A DNA stretch of 64,000 nucleotides from DAOUJI01 sp965224415 (GTDB taxonomy: Bacteria > Chloroflexota > Dehalococcoidia > Lucifugimonadales > JAGWBF01): assembly GCA_965224415.1 (NCBI GenBank), contig CBDCZB010000004.1, forward strand, positions 496,001 through 560,000, in the 5' to 3' direction. Positions 9,047 through 17,061 of this stretch are shown here, in pieces. The stretch's first letter is position 1. Each line of letters starts with the position of its first letter. The translations under genes and the position numbers were made by a program. The notes below the pieces were generated by a model, which was given only the letters and a program-made list of their open reading frames with translations, made no database searches and had not been told where the DNA came from.

Positions 9047-9075
9047 TTGACACTCAAGGTAGGACAACCTAAAAT
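9047..9075 (+). promoter_or_regulatory. Strong sigma70-type promoter for rpsU
   Basis: TTGACA (9047-9052), a 17-bp spacer and TAAAAT (9070-9075) end 34 bp before the rpsU start. Perfect -35 box and 5/6 -10 box, as expected for a ribosomal protein gene. Confidence 0.75.
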
Positions 9076-9109
9076 GGGTGGGTTATAGTCAGGATCCAGG
9101 GAGGACGGT

Positions 9110-9292
9110 TTGTCCGAGGTCAGGGCCATAGACGGGGAGACGTTCGACAGTCTTCTCAGACGGTTCAACAAGAGGGTTCAGCAGGACGGAATCCTATCAG
9201 AGATTAGACGCAGGCAGCACTTCGAGCCGCCCAGTGTACGGCGGAAGAAGAAGGAAGCCGCCAAGCGGCGAAAAAGCCGGCGCAACAGTTAG
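9110..9292 (+). CDS. rpsU: Small ribosomal subunit protein bS21
   Basis: 60 residues, the normal size of bS21. Seen: an N-terminal acidic stretch, then SLLRRFNKRVQQDGILSEIRRRQHFEPPS, the family signature, and a very basic tail rich in KK/RR. It binds the 30S platform and helps initiation. The start is TTG at 9110, supported by GGGAGG at 9099-9104. A GC hairpin follows the stop, before purQ. Confidence 0.93.
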   Translation: MSEVRAIDGETFDSLLRRFNKRVQQDGILSEIRRRQHFEPPSVRRKKKEAAKRRKSRRNS

Positions 9293-9297
9293 CCCAT

Positions 9298-9318
9298 AGC
9301 CGGCCCGGGGGGCCGGCT
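9298..9318 (+). terminator. GC hairpin after rpsU
   Basis: Perfect 8-bp inverted repeat AGCCGGCC / GGCCGGCT around a 5-nt loop, six bases after the rpsU stop codon, followed by the weakly T-rich CTTAGTTT. It could be an intrinsic or partial terminator or an mRNA-stabilising hairpin. Confidence 0.6.
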
Positions 9319-9354
9319 CTTAGTTTAGAGGGGTGGGGGTTCTCCAAGAGGAGA

Positions 9355-10062
9355 ATGCGCTTCGGCATCGTCGTCTTTCCAGGCACTTGGAGCGACTCCG
9401 ACTGTCACTACGCCGTTGTCGACGTTCTGGGCCATTCCGCCGACTACCTTTGGCATCGGGATACACCCAAACTGAAAGGCGTGTACGACTGTCTCATTCT
9501 TCCGGGCGGGTTCTCCTATGGGGATTACCTGCGCCCTGGGGCAATGGCAAAACTCTCCCCCATAATGAACGAAGTAGCCGCCTACGCGGCCAATGGCGGG
9601 CCAGTGATTGGAATATGCAACGGCTTCCAAATTCTCTGCGAATCTGGGCTGCTGCCCGGAGCGCTGGTCCGCAACCATCACCTCCAGTATCGGTGCCAGT
9701 GGACCAACCTCCGCGTCGAGAACACGGAGACTCTCTTCTCACGGCGCCTGAGGTCCGGCCAGGTCGTTCGGATTCCCATATCCCACGGAGAAGGGGCCTA
9801 CTACGCTGACCAGGAAGCCTTGAGACGGCTTGAGGGAGACGGGAGGGTGGTGTTCCGCTACTGCACTCCTGAAGGGGACCCCTCTCCCGACGCCAACCCG
9901 AACGGCTCAGCCAACAACATAGCGGGAATCGTCAACGCCGGAGGAAACGTGCTGGGGATGATGCCCCACCCGGAGAGGTGCTGCGAAGAGATCATGGGGG
10001 GCGTCGATGGCCGGGCCCTATTCGAAGCGCTAGCCGCTCCAAAGCCGGTTCCGGCAGGCTGA
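9355..10062 (+). CDS. purQ: Phosphoribosylformylglycinamidine synthase, glutaminase subunit
   Basis: 235 residues. Class I glutamine amidotransferase that supplies ammonia to PurL in the fourth step of purine synthesis. Seen: LILPGGFSYGDYLRPGAMA, the nucleophile elbow GICNGFQIL (C88) and the His-Glu pair in GMMPHPER near the C-terminus. Ribosome binding site AAGAGGAG lies just before ATG 9355. The gene is followed by purL after 22 bp. No purS, the small third subunit normally needed with this short PurL, is found next to it. Confidence 0.95.
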   Translation: MRFGIVVFPGTWSDSDCHYAVVDVLGHSADYLWHRDTPKLKGVYDCLILPGGFSYGDYLRPGAMAKLSPIMNEVAAYAANGGPVIGICNGFQILCESGLLPGALVRNHHLQYRCQWTNLRVENTETLFSRRLRSGQVVRIPISHGEGAYYADQEALRRLEGDGRVVFRYCTPEGDPSPDANPNGSANNIAGIVNAGGNVLGMMPHPERCCEEIMGGVDGRALFEALAAPKPVPAG

Positions 10063-10084
10063 CTGAGCGTTTCTCTCAGAGATC

Positions 10085-12280
10085 ATGCCTGTCTCCAAAG
10101 AAACGCTAGATGAGATCGCCCTTACCGAGGCTGAATACCAGCTTATCGTCGATAAACTGGACAGGGAACCCAATCCCCTGGAACTGGGCATGTTCGGGGC
10201 ACTGTGGAGCGAACATTGCGGCTACAAGCACTCCCGTCCCTTGCTGAAGCTGCTCCCATCCACCGGACCAAGAACCCTGACCAAGCAGGGCGAACAGAAC
10301 GCTGGGGCCGTGGACATCGGGAACGGTCTGGCCGTCGTTTTCAAAATCGAGTCCCATAACCATCCGTCGGCCGTCGAGCCTCTTCAGGGAGCGGCGACTG
10401 GGGTGGGCGGCATAGTCCGGGACATACTGGCAATGGGCGCCAGACCAATAGCCCTGATGAACACCCTCCGCTTTGGCCCGCTTGACGACCCGCGCAACCG
10501 CTACCTGTTTGATGGAGTCGTCGAGGGAATCTCCTGGTACGGGAACTGCATAGGTGTGCCCGACGTAGGCGGGGAGATTTACTTTTCTTCCGTCTACTCC
10601 GGGAACCCGCTGGTCAACGCCCTGTGCGTAGGGCTGGTGGAGAAGGACAAGCTCATATCCGCAACCACAGGAGACGAAGGGAACGTGCTCCTGTTGGTCG
10701 GGGCCGACACCGGGCGGGACGGCATTCACGGCGCCTCTGGCCTGGCCTCCCGCGCCTTCGAGGACGAGCGGGAGATGCGGCCCACCGTGCAAGTCGGCAA
10801 CCCTTTCCTTGAGAAGGTCCTCATAGAGGCCTGTCTTGAGGCTGCTGCATCGGGAATGCTGGAGGGGATGCAGGACCTGGGCGCCGCCGGATTGACCAGC
10901 GCGTCCATCGAGTCGGCATCCAAGAGCAAGGGCGGCTTAGAGTTGGACCTCTCACAGGTCCACAGGCGTGAAGAGGGGATGAACCCTTATGAGGTGATGC
11001 TGTCCGAGTCCCAGGAACGTATGCTGCTCGCAGTCCGCCCGGAACATGTGGCGCATATCAGTAAGATTTTCGAGAAATGGGACGTTGCCTGCGTTGATAT
11101 AGGACGGGCGGCCCTTGCCCGGAGAGCCTTCATAACCGACGGGGGAGAGACTGCCGCTCAACTGCCCATAGACGTGCTGACGGACGCCCCAAAGTATAGA
11201 CTGAAGGGCGTGCGGTCCGATGAGTCCCTGCGGCTGCGGCGCTATCCCCTGGGGTCCGTGCCCCTTCCCAGAGAGACCCCGGAAGAGGTCCTGGCCGGTC
11301 TCCTAAGCGCACACAACGTGTGCAGCCGCGAGAATGTTTATCGTCGCTACGACAATCAGGTTCAGACGAACACCGTGCTGGCCCCCGGGGGAGACGCCGC
11401 GCTTCTGAGAGTGAAGGGAACTTCCATAGGACTGGCCTTGTCCACTGACGGAAATGGGCGGTATTGCTTCCTGGACCCGTACAAGGGAGGGGCCATTGCC
11501 GTCGCCGAGGCCTGTCGGAACGTCTCATGTACGGGAGCGACCCCCATCGCCTTAACCGACTGCCTCAATTTCGGCTCCCCAGACAACCCGGAGGTGTACT
11601 ACCAGCTGGAATGGGCCGTTAGAGGGATAGCCGCGGCGTGCAGGGCGCTGGATACGCCCGTCGTGAGCGGCAACGTCAGCCTGTACAACGACACCCGAGG
11701 CCAACCTATTTATCCCACGCCCATAGCCGGAGCCTTAGGCCTGCTTGAAGACATCTCCAAGCGTTGCTCCTCCGCGTTCCACGAGCAAGGGGCCGTAGTG
11801 GCCTTGCTAGGTGCGTCAAACCTCAGAGGCAGGGCCGCAGCCCTAGCCGGAAGCGAATATCTTGAGTCGGTCCACGGACTGGTGGCAGGAAGGCCGAGCA
11901 TCAACCTGGGACTTGAGAGCAGGGTGCAACGCCTATGCAGGGAAGCGATAGCGCTGGAACTCATCAAGTCCGCCCACGACTGCTCCGACGGGGGACTGGC
12001 GGTGGCCTTGGCAGAGTGCTGCATCCAGGGGTCCCTAGGATTCACAGGAACTGCCAAAGCCCGTGGCCGGTGGGACGCTGCGCTTTTCGGCGAGGCCCAG
12101 TCCCGCATCGTGGTATCGCTGAAACCCGCAGACCTTCCTGCCTTGGAGAAGCTGGCAAGCGAATCGGATGTTCCGATGATCGTGCTGGGCCGTACGTCCT
12201 CAGACGGCGCCTTTACAGTCCCCGGCCTGATAGAGACCCAGGTTGATAGGCTGCGGGAAGCCTGGACGAACAGACTGTGA
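10085..12280 (+). CDS. purL: Phosphoribosylformylglycinamidine synthase, synthetase subunit
   Basis: 731 residues, the small-type PurL that works with PurQ and PurS. ATP-dependent amidation of FGAR to FGAM. Seen: N-terminal LGMFGALWSEHCGYKHSR, the metal/ATP motif ESHNHPSAVEPLQGAATG, GGIVRDILAMGARPIALM, GMQDLGAAGLTSA and a second AIRS-like half with AVAEACRNVSCTGATPIALTDCLNFG, plus SAHDCSDGGLAVALAECC. ATG at 10085. Forms an operon with purQ. Confidence 0.95.
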   Translation: MPVSKETLDEIALTEAEYQLIVDKLDREPNPLELGMFGALWSEHCGYKHSRPLLKLLPSTGPRTLTKQGEQNAGAVDIGNGLAVVFKIESHNHPSAVEPLQGAATGVGGIVRDILAMGARPIALMNTLRFGPLDDPRNRYLFDGVVEGISWYGNCIGVPDVGGEIYFSSVYSGNPLVNALCVGLVEKDKLISATTGDEGNVLLLVGADTGRDGIHGASGLASRAFEDEREMRPTVQVGNPFLEKVLIEACLEAAASGMLEGMQDLGAAGLTSASIESASKSKGGLELDLSQVHRREEGMNPYEVMLSESQERMLLAVRPEHVAHISKIFEKWDVACVDIGRAALARRAFITDGGETAAQLPIDVLTDAPKYRLKGVRSDESLRLRRYPLGSVPLPRETPEEVLAGLLSAHNVCSRENVYRRYDNQVQTNTVLAPGGDAALLRVKGTSIGLALSTDGNGRYCFLDPYKGGAIAVAEACRNVSCTGATPIALTDCLNFGSPDNPEVYYQLEWAVRGIAAACRALDTPVVSGNVSLYNDTRGQPIYPTPIAGALGLLEDISKRCSSAFHEQGAVVALLGASNLRGRAAALAGSEYLESVHGLVAGRPSINLGLESRVQRLCREAIALELIKSAHDCSDGGLAVALAECCIQGSLGFTGTAKARGRWDAALFGEAQSRIVVSLKPADLPALEKLASESDVPMIVLGRTSSDGAFTVPGLIETQVDRLREAWTNRL

Positions 12281-12332
12281 CCGCACCGGTTTATCCTGAC
12301 GCTAGCTATTTCCCCGACAGACCATAATTCGG

Positions 12333-12338
12333 TATAAT
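12333..12338 (+). promoter_or_regulatory. -10 box (TATAAT) upstream of rplI
   Basis: Perfect TATAAT 60 bp before the rplI start. The hexamer at 17-bp spacing (TTCCCC) is a poor -35. It marks a likely promoter of the rplI-dnaB unit. Confidence 0.5.
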
Positions 12339-12397
12339 TTGTCCGGCGTCCCTAGGGACTGACAGCACATCGTAGTCATCGCACCAGGAGCATAATC

Positions 12398-12847
12398 GTG
12401 AGAGTAATCTTCTTAGAAGACGTTCCCAACGTCGCACACGCCGGGGACATCAAGAGCGTGAAAGACGGGTACGCCCGCAATTATTTGATACCTAAGAAAA
12501 TCGCCGCCGTGGCGACGGCAGAGCACATGAAGCGCATCGACCGCATCAAGAAATCGGGAGATGACCGGCGCGCCCGGGAAACCAAACAGTGGGAGGAATT
12601 GGCCTCTCTTCTGGAAGGCGCAAGCGTGTCCGTTTCCGCCAGAGCCACTCCCGCAGGGGAGTTCTACGGGTCCATCACGCAGACCCAAATCGCCAGTGAG
12701 CTTTCAGAAAGCATCGGGCGGGAAATCGACCGAAAGATTGTCGAAACCGTCTCACCCATCAAAGAGCCCGGAGAATACGACGTAGTCCTCAATCTAGCCC
12801 CCGGAATCCAGGCCAACATCCAGGTGGTGGCACAAGCTCTCGAATAG
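12398..12847 (+). CDS. rplI: Large ribosomal subunit protein bL9
   Basis: 149 residues, normal for bL9. The N-terminal rRNA-binding domain shows VIFLEDVPNVAHAGDIKSVKDGYARNYLIPKKIA, the PROSITE-type bL9 signature; a long connecting helix and the C-terminal domain (residues 75-149) follow. GTG start at 12398 with AGGAG at 12386-12390. It lies 17 bp upstream of dnaB, the rplI-dnaB order common in bacteria. Confidence 0.95.
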   Translation: MRVIFLEDVPNVAHAGDIKSVKDGYARNYLIPKKIAAVATAEHMKRIDRIKKSGDDRRARETKQWEELASLLEGASVSVSARATPAGEFYGSITQTQIASELSESIGREIDRKIVETVSPIKEPGEYDVVLNLAPGIQANIQVVAQALE

Positions 12848-12864
12848 GCTGACGAACGGAATAA

Positions 12865-14238
12865 ATGTACGCCGAAAGGCTGCTCCCCCATGATATTGAG
12901 GCGGAAGAGGCGGTGGTGGGGTCCCTGCTAATAGACGGGGAGTCTATCCTGAAGGTTGCCTCTTTCTTAAAGCCGTCCGACTTCTACCGCGAGAAGAACC
13001 GCTACTGCTATGAAGCGTCCCTCAACCTCTTCCGGAGGGGGGAGGCCGTCAACCAGGTCACCGTAGCTCACCAACTGTCGCTGGACGAACGGCTGGAAGA
13101 AATCGGCGGCGGCGCATACTTGAGCCATCTCGTCTCCACGGTCCCCACCTCCGTCCACATCGAGTATTACGGCCAGATCGTCAGCCGCACCTCTGCGATG
13201 CGGGACCTGATAGACGCCGCGGCCCAGATATCGGCCATTGGATACGGCGGGACCGAGGATGTTGGCGACACACTCGGCAAGGCTGAACAGGTCTTGTTCA
13301 GGGTGCGCTCAGGCCAACCAGCCCGGGACTTCGTGCCCATCCGGGAAGTCCTGGACCAGTATATGGAAGAGCGGGCCGCCATTGCCGAGCCGTTGTCCTC
13401 AGCGGGGACCCCCGTAATGACAGGGTTCGATTCGCTGGACGAGCTTCTGGGGGGACTCCACCGATCCGACATGGTAGTGCTTGCCGCCAGGCCCAGCCTG
13501 GGCAAGAGCGCCCTGGCCGTAAACATGGCCGTCAACGCCGCCAAGACCGGCGCATCGGTGGGGATTTACAGCCTGGAGATGAGCCGTGAGCAATTGGCCC
13601 TTCGGATGCTGGCCAGCGAAGCCGGAGTGAGCGCCCAGTTGCTCAGACTTGGCCTGTACACTGAAGCTGAAGAGCGAGCCATCATCGACTCCATAGGCTC
13701 CCTTTCGGAGCTGCCGATTTACGTCGACGACTCGCCTCTCCAGGGAATCGTCGAGATGAGGAGCAAGGCCCGTCGCCTGTTCCTGGAACGTGGACTGGAC
13801 CTGTTGGTGGTGGACTACCTACAACTCATTCAAGGCGGCGGCTCCGGGCGCGAGAACCGGGTGCAGGAGCTCAGCGAGATTACGCGATCCCTCAAGGGGC
13901 TTGCAAGGGACCTTCACATTCCGCTGCTGGCGATATCCCAGCTTAGCCGTGCTGTTGAGACACGGCAATCACACAGGCCCCAGCTGGCCGACCTGAGGGA
14001 GAGCGGTTCCATCGAACAGGACGCAGACGTGGTCATGTTCATCTACCGGGAAGACATCTACCAGACCGAGGAGGAGTGGCTATCCAAGACTCCCGACCGG
14101 CCCTATCCTAAGAACATAGCCGAAATCATCGTATTGAAACACCGCCACGGCCCTGTCGGGAACGTGAAACTCCTATTCCGGGACCGCGTGGTGCGGTTCG
14201 AATCCGCGGAACTCGACCAAGAATACCTGTACGCATAG
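12865..14238 (+). CDS. dnaB: Replicative DNA helicase DnaB
   Basis: 457 residues. The N-terminal DnaB domain (1-110) has PHDIEAEEAVVGSLLID; the RecA-like helicase domain has Walker A ARPSLGKSALAVN (most relatives have ARPSMGKTA), Walker B LLVVDYLQLI, the arginine-finger region HRPQLADLRESGSIEQDADVV and the C-terminal motif KHRHGPVGNVKLLF. It unwinds duplex DNA ahead of the fork as a hexamer. Followed by the likely loader genes at 14534 and 15171. No intein is present. Confidence 0.96.
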   Translation: MYAERLLPHDIEAEEAVVGSLLIDGESILKVASFLKPSDFYREKNRYCYEASLNLFRRGEAVNQVTVAHQLSLDERLEEIGGGAYLSHLVSTVPTSVHIEYYGQIVSRTSAMRDLIDAAAQISAIGYGGTEDVGDTLGKAEQVLFRVRSGQPARDFVPIREVLDQYMEERAAIAEPLSSAGTPVMTGFDSLDELLGGLHRSDMVVLAARPSLGKSALAVNMAVNAAKTGASVGIYSLEMSREQLALRMLASEAGVSAQLLRLGLYTEAEERAIIDSIGSLSELPIYVDDSPLQGIVEMRSKARRLFLERGLDLLVVDYLQLIQGGGSGRENRVQELSEITRSLKGLARDLHIPLLAISQLSRAVETRQSHRPQLADLRESGSIEQDADVVMFIYREDIYQTEEEWLSKTPDRPYPKNIAEIIVLKHRHGPVGNVKLLFRDRVVRFESAELDQEYLYA

Positions 14239-14309
14239 TGATCCGGCGGCATCATTATGGCCTTGCGGAGGCCGAACATAGGCGATGACAATCGAGAGCG
14301 TCTCCGTAT

Positions 14310-14392
14310 CGTCACTCCGGCGAAAGCCCGAGTCCAGGAAACCTTGCAAGAAGGAAAGCGCCTTCTGGATTCCGGCCTGCGCCGGAATGACG
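14310..14392. repeat. Inverted-repeat dispersed element between dnaB and dnaD-like gene
   Basis: Two arms of about 27 bp, at 14310-14337 and 14365-14392, are imperfect reverse complements. Each has the core TCCGGCG followed by an A/G-rich stretch ending in TCCAG on the appropriate strand. The spacer is about 27 bp. This is the form of a small palindromic dispersed repeat (REP/MITE-like) that could fold as a long hairpin in the transcript. Confidence 0.65.
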
Positions 14393-14408
14393 GGCTTGGA
14401 GGGCTGTT

Positions 14409-14444
14409 CCCCTCATCCCAACCTTCTCCCGCCAGGGGCGAAGG
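14409..14444. repeat. Copy (left half) of the CCCTCA-type dispersed repeat
   Basis: Begins CCCCTCATCCCAACC and continues into a CTTCTCCCGCCAGGGGCGAAGG mini-hairpin. It matches the left half of the element at 47111-47192; the related right half occurs at 50041-50074. Confidence 0.6.
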
Positions 14445-14533
14445 AGTAGGGGCAAGGCTTGGCACAGCAGGGTGCGGTGCGGCAAGGCAGCGCAGGGCAT
14501 GGCTAGGATAGAGCTGGAGCAGGCCGTAAACGC

Positions 14534-15262
14534 ATGAAATTCTCCGGTTTCCCCAAAGGAACGCAGTACACTCCGGCGCCCAGCCCCCTGTTTGGGCCGC
14601 TGCTGGAGGATATCGATGACCTTACGGAGCTGAAATGCACTCTCCGAGCTATGTGGCGGATTCGGGAGAGCATTCGCGTCCACAAGGGCCGACGGTACGT
14701 GTCGGAGGACGAACTGACCACGGACATGGTCCTGATTAAGGGCGTGGCTCCTTCCGACGGCGACGCCTCTCCAGCCGCTGCCATACGAGCCGCTATGCAT
14801 CAGGCGGCCCGGAGAGGGACCTTCATAGCCAGGACGCTGGACCCGGACGGAGAGACGCGGAAGGTCTACTTCCTGAACGATGAAGCCGGGCGTAAGGCGG
14901 CGTTGACGCTGGCGCCCGTCTCCGACGACTTAGAGCCATTGGCGGCGGAAGAAGACGAAACGCCAGCGGCTAGACCCAACATATTCAAACTGTACGAGGA
15001 GAACGTCGGGCTGCTGACGCCCCTGATAGCCGACCAACTGAAGGACGCTGAGGAGACATATCCCTGGCCCTGGATCCGCCAAGCCTTCACCATTGCTGTC
15101 AACGGCAACAAACGGAACTGGAGATACATCGAAGCGACTCTGAGACGCTGGGCGTCCGAAGGAAAAGACGATGGAAAGCCTGGGAGACATACTGAAAAGA
15201 CTTCCGGTCAGCAGGAGCTCGTTGAGTACCTCCGGGAACGGGGGAGGCTCCCTCCACACTGA
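14534..15262 (+). CDS. DnaD-domain primosomal protein
   Basis: 242 residues. The N-terminal part (about 15-130) looks like a winged-helix region; the C-terminal DnaD domain (about 150-220) has IFKLYEENVGLLTPLIADQL, then YPWPWIRQAFTIAVNGNKRNWRYIEATLRRW, the hallmark DnaB_2/DnaD motif. In Firmicutes, DnaD-type proteins help recruit the helicase loader to origins and restart sites. Here it follows dnaB and overlaps the loader gene, so a helicase-loading role is likely. The overlap with the next gene is unusually long (92 nt in another frame). Confidence 0.88.
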   Translation: MKFSGFPKGTQYTPAPSPLFGPLLEDIDDLTELKCTLRAMWRIRESIRVHKGRRYVSEDELTTDMVLIKGVAPSDGDASPAAAIRAAMHQAARRGTFIARTLDPDGETRKVYFLNDEAGRKAALTLAPVSDDLEPLAAEEDETPAARPNIFKLYEENVGLLTPLIADQLKDAEETYPWPWIRQAFTIAVNGNKRNWRYIEATLRRWASEGKDDGKPGRHTEKTSGQQELVEYLRERGRLPPH

Positions 15263-16628
15263 CAACGGCTTCGACGGATGCCCCCTATGCAAGGGCCGTG
15301 GATGGGTGGGCCGCCGAGTTCCTGTTGGGCACCCCGAGTTTGGTGAGGTGTTTCCCTGCCGTTGCCAGCAGGCCGACGGGGAAAAGAACCGTAAGTCAGC
15401 CCTTCGGGAGTACAGCAACCTGGGCGCCCTCGCCCGAATCAGCTTTGAGGAGACTGCTCCGACCGGTGTGCTCACCGACCCCGAAAGCCAAAGGCGGTTC
15501 ACCAAGGCTCTGGCCAGGGCAGAAGATTACGCGGAAAACCCTGAAGGATGGCTGGCGCTTACCGGACCCAGCGGCTGCGGAAAGACCCATCTGGCGGCTG
15601 CAGTAGCCAACAGTCTTATCGACCGAGGACAGACGGTCTTATTCGTTTTTGTGCCAGACCTGTTGGACCACCTGCGCGGCGCCTACTCGCCGGACAGTCC
15701 GATTAGCTACGACGACCTGTTCCAGCAGGTAAAGGGCGCTTCGTTGCTTGTCCTCGACGACCTGGGAGCACAAAGCGGCACGTCCTGGGCCAGAGAAAAG
15801 CTGCTACAAATATTCAACCACAGGTTCAACGAACGTATGGCTACGGTGGTTACTGTCCGCGGGCCTCTGGAGAGACTGGAGGAGGGCATCAGGAGCCGGC
15901 TGCAAAATCCCGATCTATCGGACGTAGTGCCTGTGGGACTCCACGACGCGGTGCTTCTCCGGGAAGTCGGGGGACTGCAAGGCCCCATGCTGGAGGAGAT
16001 GACCCTGGACTCCTTCAGGCTGGGACGGGACGTGCGCGGGACCGCCCAGGAAAAGGAGACGTTGAAGTTCGCCTTCGAAAAGGCGCGCGCCTATGCAGAG
16101 TCGCCAAAGGGGTGGCTCCTTCTCACCGGTCAGCCCGGGTGCGGCAAGACCCACCTGACCGTCGGAATCATCAACGAGAGGCTCAAGCGGGGGGAGCCGT
16201 CCTTTTTTGCCTTCGTTCCGGCCTTGCTGGACTACCTGCGGGCCACCTTCCGCCCCGACAGCCTGACCGGCTACGACGAGACGTTCGAGCAGGTCAAGAC
16301 GGCGCCGTTCCTAGCGCTGGACGATTTAGGGGCAGAGAACTCCACTCCCTGGGCCGAGGAGAAGCTGTACCAAATCATAGTCCACCGCCACAACGCCCGC
16401 CTTCCTACGGTAATCACGGCCAACTATCTGTCGCTGAAAGCGCTCGAAGAGGCCAAGCCCCGCATCAGGTCGCGCCTGGGAGACTCCCTGGTAGAGTGGG
16501 CGCCAATATTGGCCCCCGACTATCGAGACCAGCGGCCCATCAACAAGTCCAGGGATGAGACCCCTGGCGGCGCCAAACCGAGAAGGGCCAACCGGCGGAG
16601 GGGTGGCTCTGAGAATGAATATAGTTAA
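15171..16628 (+). CDS. DnaC/DnaI-like helicase loader with two tandem AAA+ domains
   Basis: 485 residues, about twice the usual DnaC/DnaI length. N-terminal zinc-ribbon-like segment: CPLCKGRGW then FPCRC (about residues 37-66). First AAA+ domain, about 95-280: Walker A GPSGCGKTHLAAAVAN, Walker B LLVLDDLGAQ, then a diverged sensor region (ATVVTVRGPL). Second, about 300-460: Walker A GQPGCGKTHLTVGIIN, Walker B FLALDDLGAEN, sensor TVITANYLS and RIRSRLGD. The halves are clearly homologous (KGWLLLTG/EGWLALTG; FVFVPDLLDHLR/FAFVPALLDYLR), pointing to an internal duplication. Start ATG 15171 lies inside the dnaD-like gene. The loader role is inferred from context and family. Confidence 0.87.
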   Translation: MESLGDILKRLPVSRSSLSTSGNGGGSLHTDNGFDGCPLCKGRGWVGRRVPVGHPEFGEVFPCRCQQADGEKNRKSALREYSNLGALARISFEETAPTGVLTDPESQRRFTKALARAEDYAENPEGWLALTGPSGCGKTHLAAAVANSLIDRGQTVLFVFVPDLLDHLRGAYSPDSPISYDDLFQQVKGASLLVLDDLGAQSGTSWAREKLLQIFNHRFNERMATVVTVRGPLERLEEGIRSRLQNPDLSDVVPVGLHDAVLLREVGGLQGPMLEEMTLDSFRLGRDVRGTAQEKETLKFAFEKARAYAESPKGWLLLTGQPGCGKTHLTVGIINERLKRGEPSFFAFVPALLDYLRATFRPDSLTGYDETFEQVKTAPFLALDDLGAENSTPWAEEKLYQIIVHRHNARLPTVITANYLSLKALEEAKPRIRSRLGDSLVEWAPILAPDYRDQRPINKSRDETPGGAKPRRANRRRGGSENEYS

Positions 16629-16642
16629 GAGATGAGGGGTTG

Positions 16643-16987
16643 ATGCCTGAAATCATTCGCCGAGAAGGCTGTGTATTCTGCAATATTGTGGCCAAGGAGG
16701 AGCCAGCCACGATTCGCTACGAGGACGACGAGGTCATCGTGTTCGACAACAAGCTGACGTGGGCGCCCATCATGCTCCTGGCCGTGCCCAAAAGCCACAC
16801 CCTGCAGGAGGACCTGTGGAGCAGCGAGCTTATCGGCAAGGTGGGCAAAGTGGCCTGCGACATAGGAGACGAGATGTGCCCCAACGGGTACAGACTCATC
16901 TCCAACGTGGGCCGGGACGCCATGCAGAGCCAGTCCCACGGCCACGTCCATATCCTCGGCGGGACGCACCTGGGTCCTTATGCGTAG
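16643..16987 (+). CDS. HIT family nucleotide-binding protein
   Basis: 114 residues from ATG 16643 (a TTG one codon earlier is also possible; GATGAGGGG precedes both). Seen: N-terminal CVFCNIVAKEEPATIRYEDDEVIVFDN and the histidine triad SHGHVHILGGTHLG near the C-terminus. HIT proteins hydrolyse or transfer nucleotides from dinucleotide or nucleoside-phosphoramidate substrates; which one is unknown. The two cysteines near residue 10 (CVFC) are common in bacterial members and may bind zinc with histidine partners. Confidence 0.9.
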   Translation: MPEIIRREGCVFCNIVAKEEPATIRYEDDEVIVFDNKLTWAPIMLLAVPKSHTLQEDLWSSELIGKVGKVACDIGDEMCPNGYRLISNVGRDAMQSQSHGHVHILGGTHLGPYA

Positions 16988-17061
16988 ACCTGCCTACCTC
17001 GACTTAAATAGATTGAAATCTGCCTATATTGGATTGGACGCCATAGACTGCAAGGTGTACC

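Noticed and set aside
9298..9318. Riboswitch before purQ
   Set aside because: Only a short hairpin is present; the purine or PRPP riboswitch cores are not recognisable.
14409..14444. Possible CRISPR-like repeat
   Set aside because: Only scattered single or half copies at three distant places; no regular spacers. No CRISPR array or cas gene was seen in the window.
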